Assembly (NCBI GenBank): GCA_900318645.1
Contig: ONLH01000024.1
Span: 1 to 52,629, forward strand
Direction of reading: 5' to 3'
Length of the DNA: 52,629 nt
From: an uncultured Prevotellaceae bacterium
Lineage (GTDB): Bacteria > Bacteroidota > Bacteroidia > Bacteroidales > Muribaculaceae
Below, in pieces: positions 16,865 to 24,208 of this stretch. Made by a program: the position numbers and the translations under genes. How positions within the stretch are numbered: the first letter of the stretch is position 1; each line of letters opens with the position of its first letter. The notes under the pieces are model-generated. The model was not told the DNA's origin. It did not search any database and saw only the letters and a list, made by a program, of their open reading frames with translations.

Positions 16865-19228
16865 TCATGAGAGGATGATGTCAATGACGGCATTAATGTC
16901 AGCAATATTGATTTCGCCGTCCCCGTTCACATCGGCAACAGGCAGCAAGTCGCCCGACACAATCACGTCGATGACGGCGTTGACATCGGCGATGTTCACC
17001 TCGCCATCAACATTCACGTCGCCAGCGAGCGGGTGCTCATCGGGCGGCATGCTGGCATAGACGAGCTCCATGCCAGGAATCTGCAGGCTATATTGCGCTC
17101 CAGAGGTGACGGCGCTATAGGTGATGTAGTAATACACCAGATGCAGGGGAAAATTTCCCAAGTCGGCAGCATCGCACAAGCTGTTGACTGCGGCATCTAT
17201 CGTAATCTCGTCGTTGGTACCCTCAATGGGAAGCTCGGCGGTAACACGCTCTCCGTAGGCTGTCTCGACCAGTATCTTGACTGACTTGAGCTGAATGTCA
17301 CCAGGTCTCATTCTCAGGCGCAAGGTATCGGGCAGTCCCCACATCTGAACCGGTTTGGCAATTTTGAGGTAAGGATTGCGGGATGACGAGCCAGTGAAAT
17401 CTATCTGCATGCCATTGCCAAGTGCTGTTACCACCCTATCCTTTCCACCGCTCTGGGTAATCTCCCATGTGGCGGGGTCGATGGGTGCATTTTCTATTGT
17501 GGTAATGTGCCCTGTAGGGTTCTCGACACGGACCAGCAGAGAATCGGCAAGCAGGGGATGGCTTGAGCCGACAAAGGTCTGACCATCAGCGACAGCAGTG
17601 ATAATACCCTGTTCGTCAACCGTGCACACCTCTTCATTGGACGAAGCCCAAGCCACTACCGAAGGGTCCACCTTGTCCAGTCCATAGCCGCTGATGCCGT
17701 TGATGTTGATGGCATAGGGATGAAAACGGTCAAGCACCACACTGTCGCTTACCAGTTGCCACTGTGCCTCCATGATGGTGACAGGCTGTGTGGCCGTGAC
17801 ACCATTGTAGGAGACATAGAGGTTACCCGTGGCAGGTGTTGACACCGCATGGAAGTTGCCCTGTTCATCAAAGTAACCTACCTGCTCGTCACATGAGAAA
17901 GTGCAGCCCTGCAGGTTACGCGTCTTCAAGACGCCATACTGGTTATAGCCCCACACGTCAAATGCCGTGGTCGCCGAAATTGACAAGTTGTAACAACGAG
18001 GCTCAAAACTGATGATGCCTATCTCGTCGTCCTCGGGGGCCTTAGATACAAACAAGCAACCGTTTCCCACGGCACGCACGGGTCCGTCACTGGGATGATT
18101 CAACACCTCGTCATTGACCAGGATGCACGATGAACCACCACCATCCAGGTTCACAGCATTGACGGCACCCAAAGCTTCGAAGATACCTTTCATCTCAGAG
18201 AGTTTCACACCGATTGACGACATGTGACGACCATCTACCACGACAAAGTAGAGTCGTGTGCTGTCGGCATTAAAACCGATGGCCGTGCGGGGATGGCGCT
18301 CGGCCCAGTCATCCATGAACTGACCGTTCTGCATGATGATATGGTCACTGCCACCGATTAGTTGTTGTATCTTCACATCTTGCGGGCCGTTGTTGAGCGT
18401 CTGTCGGAAACTGATGTCCATCTGGTCGCCCACGTTCATCCATTCGGTCTGATTGGCGTAGGTACCCTTGAGCCACAAGATGGCCTTTCCGTCGGGAATG
18501 GTTCTTGAACCTTGAGCATCAAAGATGTCCTCAATGATGCAGTGCTCCACGCCGATGGCATTCCAGCGAAATTCACCCTCGGCAGGACGAAGCAACACCA
18601 TCTTACCCGAGTTGGAGCCGTCATAGGTCTTAGGGCCGTAGCTGCGGGTAAAAAGGAAAGACTGGTTGGCGGCAATGTTCTCGTAACCATAACGCATGCG
18701 GTTAACCAGATTGAGCGCAAACGAATGGTCGCCACTGGCTACCATACCAGAAAATGTCAAACGATCAATATAGGGACGGTTGTCATCGTCCAACACCAGA
18801 CACGCGCGGTTATGGCTACTTAGCACCAGTTCATCGTTGCGCACCTGCCCGCTCAAGGGAAGGCCCACCTCGTTGGACGGTGCCGTCATGAAGAAGTCGC
18901 CGTTCATGGCACCCACCACTTCATGGCCGGGACGGTTGTTGCGTATCGCCATATTGACGGGCGTCTCACTGCCCACCGACTTGTCGGCGCCCAAGCAGGT
19001 CTCCATCATGATATAGGGGTTGGTCAAGTCCATCTCGACCACGCTTATCTTGAGCGGCAATGCCGGGATGTCATATTTGGCAGCCGTCACACCCGGTCCT
19101 GCCAGATGCGGGAAGATGAGCGTGTCCACATCGTAGGCCTTGTCACCAATCACCCACTGGTCACGGGCAGTGCCTGCTGCCGTTGCCAGCAGCAGGACAA
19201 AGACCGTTAAAAAGAACTTTTTTCTCAT
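16865..19228 (-). CDS. Secreted phosphodiester glycosidase (NAGPA domain) with dockerin-like C-terminus
   Basis: A 787-residue exported protein: signal peptide (1-22), a phosphodiester glycosidase/NAGPA-type domain (about 75-395) with VGAMNGDFF (105-113), RHPRTAIG (311-318) and NLDGGGSS (360-367), a bacterial Ig-like segment (about 490-570, VVAWASSNEEVCTVDEQGIITAV), a beta-rich segment, and two dockerin-like repeats (about 730-787). The family removes sugars from phosphodiester-linked glycans; in animals it uncovers mannose 6-phosphate. Here a role on phosphoglycans or teichoic-acid-like polymers is inference. Its start codon overlaps the stop of the upstream gene in an ATGA quartet, so translation is probably coupled. 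Confidence 0.88.
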   Translation of the reverse strand: MRKKFFLTVFVLLLATAAGTARDQWVIGDKAYDVDTLIFPHLAGPGVTAAKYDIPALPLKISVVEMDLTNPYIMMETCLGADKSVGSETPVNMAIRNNRPGHEVVGAMNGDFFMTAPSNEVGLPLSGQVRNDELVLSSHNRACLVLDDDNRPYIDRLTFSGMVASGDHSFALNLVNRMRYGYENIAANQSFLFTRSYGPKTYDGSNSGKMVLLRPAEGEFRWNAIGVEHCIIEDIFDAQGSRTIPDGKAILWLKGTYANQTEWMNVGDQMDISFRQTLNNGPQDVKIQQLIGGSDHIIMQNGQFMDDWAERHPRTAIGFNADSTRLYFVVVDGRHMSSIGVKLSEMKGIFEALGAVNAVNLDGGGSSCILVNDEVLNHPSDGPVRAVGNGCLFVSKAPEDDEIGIISFEPRCYNLSISATTAFDVWGYNQYGVLKTRNLQGCTFSCDEQVGYFDEQGNFHAVSTPATGNLYVSYNGVTATQPVTIMEAQWQLVSDSVVLDRFHPYAININGISGYGLDKVDPSVVAWASSNEEVCTVDEQGIITAVADGQTFVGSSHPLLADSLLVRVENPTGHITTIENAPIDPATWEITQSGGKDRVVTALGNGMQIDFTGSSSRNPYLKIAKPVQMWGLPDTLRLRMRPGDIQLKSVKILVETAYGERVTAELPIEGTNDEITIDAAVNSLCDAADLGNFPLHLVYYYITYSAVTSGAQYSLQIPGMELVYASMPPDEHPLAGDVNVDGEVNIADVNAVIDVIVSGDLLPVADVNGDGEINIADINAVIDIILS

Positions 19229-20613
19229 GCTTTCAATATCAAATCTAACACAGCATTGACATCGGCAATATTCACCTCGCCATCACCGTTCACATCTCCG
19301 GCAACCGAAGTCTTACCCGACAGAATCAGGTCAATCACGGCATTGACGTCGGCAATGTTCACCTCGCCGTCACCGTTCACGTCACCAGGTTTACCCTGGG
19401 GTTCCTCGCCGGCACTCACGTTGCGGCCGATTTTATAGACTGCCATGCCGTTATAGGCCTTGAAGGTGAGCAGCGTCACTTCCTCATAGCCCTCGTCATC
19501 AACACTATAGTCCACAGCAAAGCAGTGTACGCGCAGGCCGCTGTCGTTCACCTTACCCAGACTGTCGGCCGGAATCTTCCAGTACTTGGTCATGCCGCCC
19601 AGGGACTGTCCCTCGCCCAACTCACAGATGTTGGCCTGGCAGCCATGGCCGTTACCGTTCATATCGGCATTGACATACACGAGGAAGTCACGACCTTCCA
19701 GCTTAAACTCGATGCAACCGTTGGGCTGGGACTGGGGCCACAATTCAGGATCGGTATCTTCAAACGAGTCAATGACTGAACCCGAGAAGTCATACACCAC
19801 CGGTGCCGTGTCAAAGCAGTCGATATAGAACATCTCGCCGCTGTAGCGCGAGTCCTCGTCTGGACCCTCAATCATCTTGATGACAGGAGCCAGGGAGAAG
19901 CCCGTCTTGGTCTCGGGGTAGAAATTGATAACGTCCATATAGGGATCGCCGTCAAAACCGCCTTCCCACTCACCTCCTTGGTCGGCATGCATGCGGTACA
20001 AGGTGGGGAAACCCGGATCGGCAGTTGAACCAGACACCGTCATGATGTTGCACTCGGCCTCTTCAAGCGTCAGGTCGCCGATGATGTCCAAATAGTCGGT
20101 GCGCTGGGGAGCATCACCCTTATCCATCTCCACTACCAAGGTCAATTCGCCCGTCTCGGTATCCACCAGATAAACAGGCACATACTGCTGAGCCGTACTT
20201 GTCATGGGAGCCACCCAGATGTGGTGGAAACTGTCCCTACCGATGCTCGCTACACCCAGGAAACGACCATAAGGCTGACCATCAAGATACAAGGGCAGAT
20301 CCTCGAGCTGATGGCCATCGGCCACCGAGAAACGGTGAATGACAGACTGGGAAATGGTATCATTGCCGATAATGACGGCCTTTTCCTCGCTGCGTGCCAC
20401 ATAGATGATGCCTTGATCCATCGTCGCGGTGCGGGCACGCTGATTGCAGATGACATTATCGGTATAAGCGGTACCGCAATGTACGCGGTCAAAGATCCAT
20501 TGATTCACGATTTTGATGCCGTTCACTTCGGGATAGGTCTGACCATCGGTCTTGGCCATCATGCTCAAAGCTGCGACGAGCATTGTGACAGAAAGAAGTA
20601 ATAATTTTTTCAT
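19225..20613 (-). CDS. Secreted dockerin-like protein, propeller-like N-terminal region
   Basis: A 462-residue exported protein with a signal peptide (1-20), about 370 residues of repeating beta-type segments with the pattern D..G.(I/L)Y.A....., such as GIIYVARS and HHIWVAPM, and two dockerin-like repeats (GDVNGDGEVNIADVNAVID twice, about 408-462). The repeating segments suggest a beta-propeller-like fold, but this is inference and no named family is recognised. It is a paralogue of the next gene upstream (20741-22135) and a distant relative of 47563-49341. The stop overlaps the start of the phosphodiester glycosidase gene (ATGA), suggesting a shared operon and perhaps a shared target. Confidence 0.85.
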   Translation of the reverse strand: MKKLLLLSVTMLVAALSMMAKTDGQTYPEVNGIKIVNQWIFDRVHCGTAYTDNVICNQRARTATMDQGIIYVARSEEKAVIIGNDTISQSVIHRFSVADGHQLEDLPLYLDGQPYGRFLGVASIGRDSFHHIWVAPMTSTAQQYVPVYLVDTETGELTLVVEMDKGDAPQRTDYLDIIGDLTLEEAECNIMTVSGSTADPGFPTLYRMHADQGGEWEGGFDGDPYMDVINFYPETKTGFSLAPVIKMIEGPDEDSRYSGEMFYIDCFDTAPVVYDFSGSVIDSFEDTDPELWPQSQPNGCIEFKLEGRDFLVYVNADMNGNGHGCQANICELGEGQSLGGMTKYWKIPADSLGKVNDSGLRVHCFAVDYSVDDEGYEEVTLLTFKAYNGMAVYKIGRNVSAGEEPQGKPGDVNGDGEVNIADVNAVIDLILSGKTSVAGDVNGDGEVNIADVNAVLDLILKA

Positions 20614-20654
20614 TGCAGTGAAGAATTTTGGATTTACGTTGTTGATTTAAAAAC

Positions 20655-20702
20655 GCCCACGGATTGACGCGGATGTGGTATACACCCCGTGCAATCCGCG
20701 GG
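20655..20702 (-). repeat. Hairpin-forming spacer repeat with ATCCG words
   Basis: GCCCACGGATTG (20655-20666) pairs with CAATCCGCGGGC (20691-20702), 11 of 12 bases, and the interior repeats the CGGAT word. It fills the 127-base gap between two paralogous genes. No T-run follows, so it is not a typical terminator. Confidence 0.65.
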
Positions 20703-20740
20703 CAATAGTATTATCATGCCACTCTCAGGCGGCATTCATG

Positions 20741-22135
20741 TTATGCGTTCAGAATGATGTCAAGGACGGCATTGACATCGGCGATGTTCACCTCGCCGTC
20801 ACCGTTCACGTCGCCCGAAGCCGAAACAACATTTGACAGAATCATATCGATTACGGCATTAACGTCAGCGATATTCACCTCACCGTCACCGTTTACATCA
20901 CCAGGCTTGCCGGGCTGCGGCTCGTCGCCAAAGACGTTGCTGCCAATCTTGTAAACGGCCATACCGTTATAGCACTTGAAGATGAACAGGGTCACTTCCT
21001 CGTTACCCTCGGCATCAACGCCATACTCAACGTTCATGCTCTGGACACGTGTACCACCATCGCTCACGGCACCCAACTCATCAGGTACCATCCAATAGCG
21101 CTGCATGCCTTCAAGAGTCATGCCCTCACCTAACTCACAGATGTAAACCTGGCAAGCCTTATTGACCATGGTTGCCTCATCCACACCAGTATATTGGGCT
21201 GCAACAAAGACGATGAAGTTGCGGCCATCGAGGGTGAACTCACACACACCGTTAGCACCAACGTCCATGGGCCAGAAGGCAGGATCCACATTCTCGAAAT
21301 CCTCTACCTTGTTGCCTGTCACATCATAGAGGATGGGAGCGGTGGTAAAGCCGTCAATATAGAACAACTCACCGCTGTAGCGTGTATCCTCGTCCTCGCC
21401 AAGCACCATCTTGACAACGGGAGCATAGCCCCATTGTACAACTGTCTCGGGATAGAAGTCCAAAATAGCGAGATAGGGGTCACCGTCAAAGCCACCATAG
21501 AAATCGTCACCCTGGTCGGCATGCCAGCGGTAGATATACTCTGAGCTGGCGCCTACAGTCATGATGTTGCACTCGGCCTCCTCACGCGTGATGTCACCCA
21601 TCACGTCGATGTAGTCGCAACGCTGCAAGGCGTCACCCTTGTCAAGCTCGGCAATCAATGTCAATTCGCCTGTCTCTTTGTCCACCATGTAAACCGACTG
21701 GGTCGTAGCCAGGTTGCTGGAGAAGGGAGCCATGTACAGGTGACCAAAATTGTCCATGCCTACCGTGTTGCTGCTCAAGGTGGCACCTCCGTAGATTTCG
21801 CCGTCCAGTGTCAAGTCCAATTCCTTGACCAACTCGCCGTTGGCAGCATTCACTTTGTAGATTACACTCTGAGCCAATGTGTCGGTGCCCAAAATGACGG
21901 TATTGGCATTGGAGCGTGCGATGTAGATAAAGCCGTCCTTCATCACCGCAGTGCGGGCACTGGTGTTGCAGTAGGGCATGTTGGACCACACATCAGGCGT
22001 ATGGGCGCGATCCTGAATCCACAGGTTCTTGATACCGATGTCATTAACGCGATCATAGGCGACACCATCGGTCACAGCCCCTGCTGTGGCCAAGCCTGAA
22101 ACAATTAAAAGAAACGAGAGTAAAAATTTCTTCAT
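20741..22135 (-). CDS. Secreted dockerin-like protein, propeller-like N-terminal region, paralogue
   Basis: A 464-residue exported protein with a signal peptide (1-20) and the same layout as its downstream paralogue: beta-type repeats (GFIYIARS, GHLYMAPF), a conserved REEAECNIMTVG segment, RYSGELFYIDGF, and two dockerin-like repeats (about 410-464). The two genes are tandem duplicates with clear protein similarity throughout (for example KAYNGMAVYKIG / KCYNGMAVYKIG before the dockerin region). It is first in the apparent unit of three genes (22135 down to 16865) and has the best promoter in this cluster. Function unknown; binding of an extracellular polymer or partner is inference. Confidence 0.85.
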   Translation of the reverse strand: MKKFLLSFLLIVSGLATAGAVTDGVAYDRVNDIGIKNLWIQDRAHTPDVWSNMPYCNTSARTAVMKDGFIYIARSNANTVILGTDTLAQSVIYKVNAANGELVKELDLTLDGEIYGGATLSSNTVGMDNFGHLYMAPFSSNLATTQSVYMVDKETGELTLIAELDKGDALQRCDYIDVMGDITREEAECNIMTVGASSEYIYRWHADQGDDFYGGFDGDPYLAILDFYPETVVQWGYAPVVKMVLGEDEDTRYSGELFYIDGFTTAPILYDVTGNKVEDFENVDPAFWPMDVGANGVCEFTLDGRNFIVFVAAQYTGVDEATMVNKACQVYICELGEGMTLEGMQRYWMVPDELGAVSDGGTRVQSMNVEYGVDAEGNEEVTLFIFKCYNGMAVYKIGSNVFGDEPQPGKPGDVNGDGEVNIADVNAVIDMILSNVVSASGDVNGDGEVNIADVNAVLDIILNA

Positions 22136-22194
22136 AAACGATTGTTTTTTAGTTAGTTATGTTACGCTTAATATATTTCAATCCTTAAAACAAG

Positions 22195-22225
22195 CAAAGT
22201 TATATAAAAAAACTTTACGCTCAAA
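22195..22225 (-). promoter_or_regulatory. Canonical promoter of the three-gene dockerin operon
   Basis: On the minus strand TTTG (22222-22225), 19 bp, then TAACTTTG (22195-22202). This is an exact fit to the Bacteroidetes consensus. The leader to the ATG is about 55 bases. Confidence 0.8.
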
Positions 22226-22291
22226 GTGCTGAACCACTTTTATTCTATTTTTCGATTGCCTGAAGAACAATCAATAGATTCTTGCCAACGG

Positions 22292-23884
22292 CTAAGAACC
22301 GACAATCAAATCAATCAGCGCATTGACATCGTTGATATTGACCTCTCCGTCGGCGTTCACGTCGGCCCTACTCCACACCTCATCACTACTGTTGCCACCA
22401 AGGATAAGATCTATCAGCATATTGACATCATTAACCCCTAATTCTCCGTCGGCATTGACATCACCATGCAATTCAGGGACATACCCCAGTTGCTTGTCCA
22501 TCCACATGATGCGTTCAATGAGCCAACGCTTGAGAAACGCGATTTCATCGGCAAAATCCTTGGCGACATAGTAATTGGGCCAGACATATATGCCCCAGAC
22601 CGGATAGGCCCTGCTGTTGCGAGACTCTGCGCCACGGACAGTGAGCACCCGAGCCAACGAGTCAATCTTCGCCATCAGGCTATCAATGCGCAGATTACTG
22701 CTTCGATATTCTGCCCATCGCTCCTTGAGGTGCTGCTTGTATTTGGCCTCTTTATTGAGTTTATACCACCAGAAGGGGACCATATCGGTTGATGCTTTCT
22801 CAGGCAGGATATCATTTATCTGATAGGCCCATGTGTCAGTGCGAAAACCATCTTGATAATTGGCATTACCGTAGGCAAGGTTCATATCCCAAACGACCAA
22901 CTTAAATCGCGGGTCAACGCTATCGCGGCGCTTGTAGAACTTGCAGCTCAATCGGTAAGCATCAATATTGTGACTGATTTCCATCGCTAACTGATAATCG
23001 ATAAACGACATCTCGTCAATATACAAGCTCTCGCCCGTCCTGCTGTCACGGAAAGTATAATTGGCCAAGTTAAACTCCATCTGATTGATACAGTCTTGAA
23101 TATAGGCCATCTGTGCGGCAGTAATATCGTCATATTCAGGATACTCATATTGGAAATGAATCAGTGTCGTCGGGATGCTGCTACCGTTGCTGCGAACAGG
23201 CAGATACATTGAGTTATAACAATGTCCGTCATCACGGTCCACCTCCAAGAGATACCCTCCGGTGAGTTCATCGCCCTCCTCACCAGGGTCCTCGAGGTTG
23301 AGTCGGTATGCCCCCTTGGACACCACTTCGCACAAGAGGAAAACGCCGTAATAGACATCATTGCAGATCACTTCGCAGAAACGTCCCTGCGGTGTATATT
23401 CCATCCATGGTCTGGAAATCTCAAACGCCAAGATGTCTCGTATCATGCTCTTGTCGTTATAAGGAGCGAGCAGGGCCCAAGTGTTGTCCCGAGGCATTCC
23501 CAGGATCGACACCCGTTTCCATGAGCCGCCCTCCTCCAGAGGACGGTCCAAGGGCCGGAAAGAATACGGTTTCTTGGCACTATACTCATAGGACGACCTA
23601 CCCCTATAACGCAGGCCTACAAACCCCTCATAATCAATATGTTGATTTGGATGTAAAACTGTGTCGGCATAATTAATGCGGCCTGTTCCATTGTGAATGA
23701 TTTTCATGCGAGCCGTGACCCTTTTGTCACGCTGCACCACGCTATCCACAGTAATCCAGACGATGGGCAGATTGGTCGATGTGAGTTTCACCCTCGGATT
23801 CATCGGTTCAAAGACATACTGTGCGTTGGCAGGGAAACATCCAGCCAACACAACAATCAATGCCAGTTGCAACAATCGTCTCAT
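22292..23884 (-). CDS. Secreted CotH-like protein kinase-fold protein with dockerin-like C-terminus
   Basis: The chosen start is ATG 23882-23884 (530 residues): it opens a signal peptide MRRLLQLALIVVLAGC with a lipobox-like LAGC, although cleavage after ANA is also possible. An extension to 23977 is open but lacks export features. The central region (about 45-430) matches the CotH family: FVGLRYRGRSSYEY..KKPYSF, LLAPYNDKSMIRD, a pair of Asp in HNIDAYRLSCKFYK (near 309) and VVWDMNLAYGN (near 333) that fit the kinase metal-binding positions. CotH in Bacillus spores phosphorylates coat proteins. Two dockerin-like repeats (GDVNADGELGVNDVN, ADVNADGEVNINDVN) close the protein. Extracellular phosphorylation or an adhesion role is inference. 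Confidence 0.87.
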   Translation of the reverse strand: MRRLLQLALIVVLAGCFPANAQYVFEPMNPRVKLTSTNLPIVWITVDSVVQRDKRVTARMKIIHNGTGRINYADTVLHPNQHIDYEGFVGLRYRGRSSYEYSAKKPYSFRPLDRPLEEGGSWKRVSILGMPRDNTWALLAPYNDKSMIRDILAFEISRPWMEYTPQGRFCEVICNDVYYGVFLLCEVVSKGAYRLNLEDPGEEGDELTGGYLLEVDRDDGHCYNSMYLPVRSNGSSIPTTLIHFQYEYPEYDDITAAQMAYIQDCINQMEFNLANYTFRDSRTGESLYIDEMSFIDYQLAMEISHNIDAYRLSCKFYKRRDSVDPRFKLVVWDMNLAYGNANYQDGFRTDTWAYQINDILPEKASTDMVPFWWYKLNKEAKYKQHLKERWAEYRSSNLRIDSLMAKIDSLARVLTVRGAESRNSRAYPVWGIYVWPNYYVAKDFADEIAFLKRWLIERIMWMDKQLGYVPELHGDVNADGELGVNDVNMLIDLILGGNSSDEVWSRADVNADGEVNINDVNALIDLIVGS

Positions 23885-24010
23885 ATCAAACTGCAAATTT
23901 ACTTCAATCCTCCGTAGTGTCCAAATGGAGAACGCAAGATTTAGCGACCGAAACAAATGTGAATTCAACGAGAACATACCATAGAATCAACTGATTAGCC
24001 TGCTGAAACT

Positions 24011-24094
24011 TGTAGAGACGCACGATTTTTGCGTCTCCTATTTTTAAACATTACCAAATGCTAACCCAGAGACGCAAGATTTTGCGTCTCTACA
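24011..24094. repeat. Two copies of the dispersed GAGACGC palindrome, nested
   Basis: Copy 2 (24011-24041) and copy 3 (24068-24094) each form a GAGACGC/GCGTCTC hairpin. The outer arms of the pair (TGTAGAGACGC at 24011, GCGTCTCTACA at 24084) also pair with each other, so one large or two small hairpins can form. The 324-base gap 23885-24208 holds only this and the terminator below. Confidence 0.8.
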
Positions 24095-24144
24095 TGGTGG
24101 ATGAATTGAGTATCAGCACTATAACCTTTATTGAACTCACATTA

Positions 24145-24185
24145 AACAAAAAAGTGTGACCAGGTAAGTCCTGCTGTCACACTTT
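24145..24185 (-). terminator. Terminator of the GHL10 gene / operon end
   Basis: On the minus strand AAAGTGTGAC and GTCACACTTT (10 bp) enclose CAGG/CCTG pairing, then TTTTTTGTTT. It starts 23 bases after the stop codon. Confidence 0.85.
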
Positions 24186-24208
24186 CTTATTCAGACCGTT
24201 AGTGGCGA

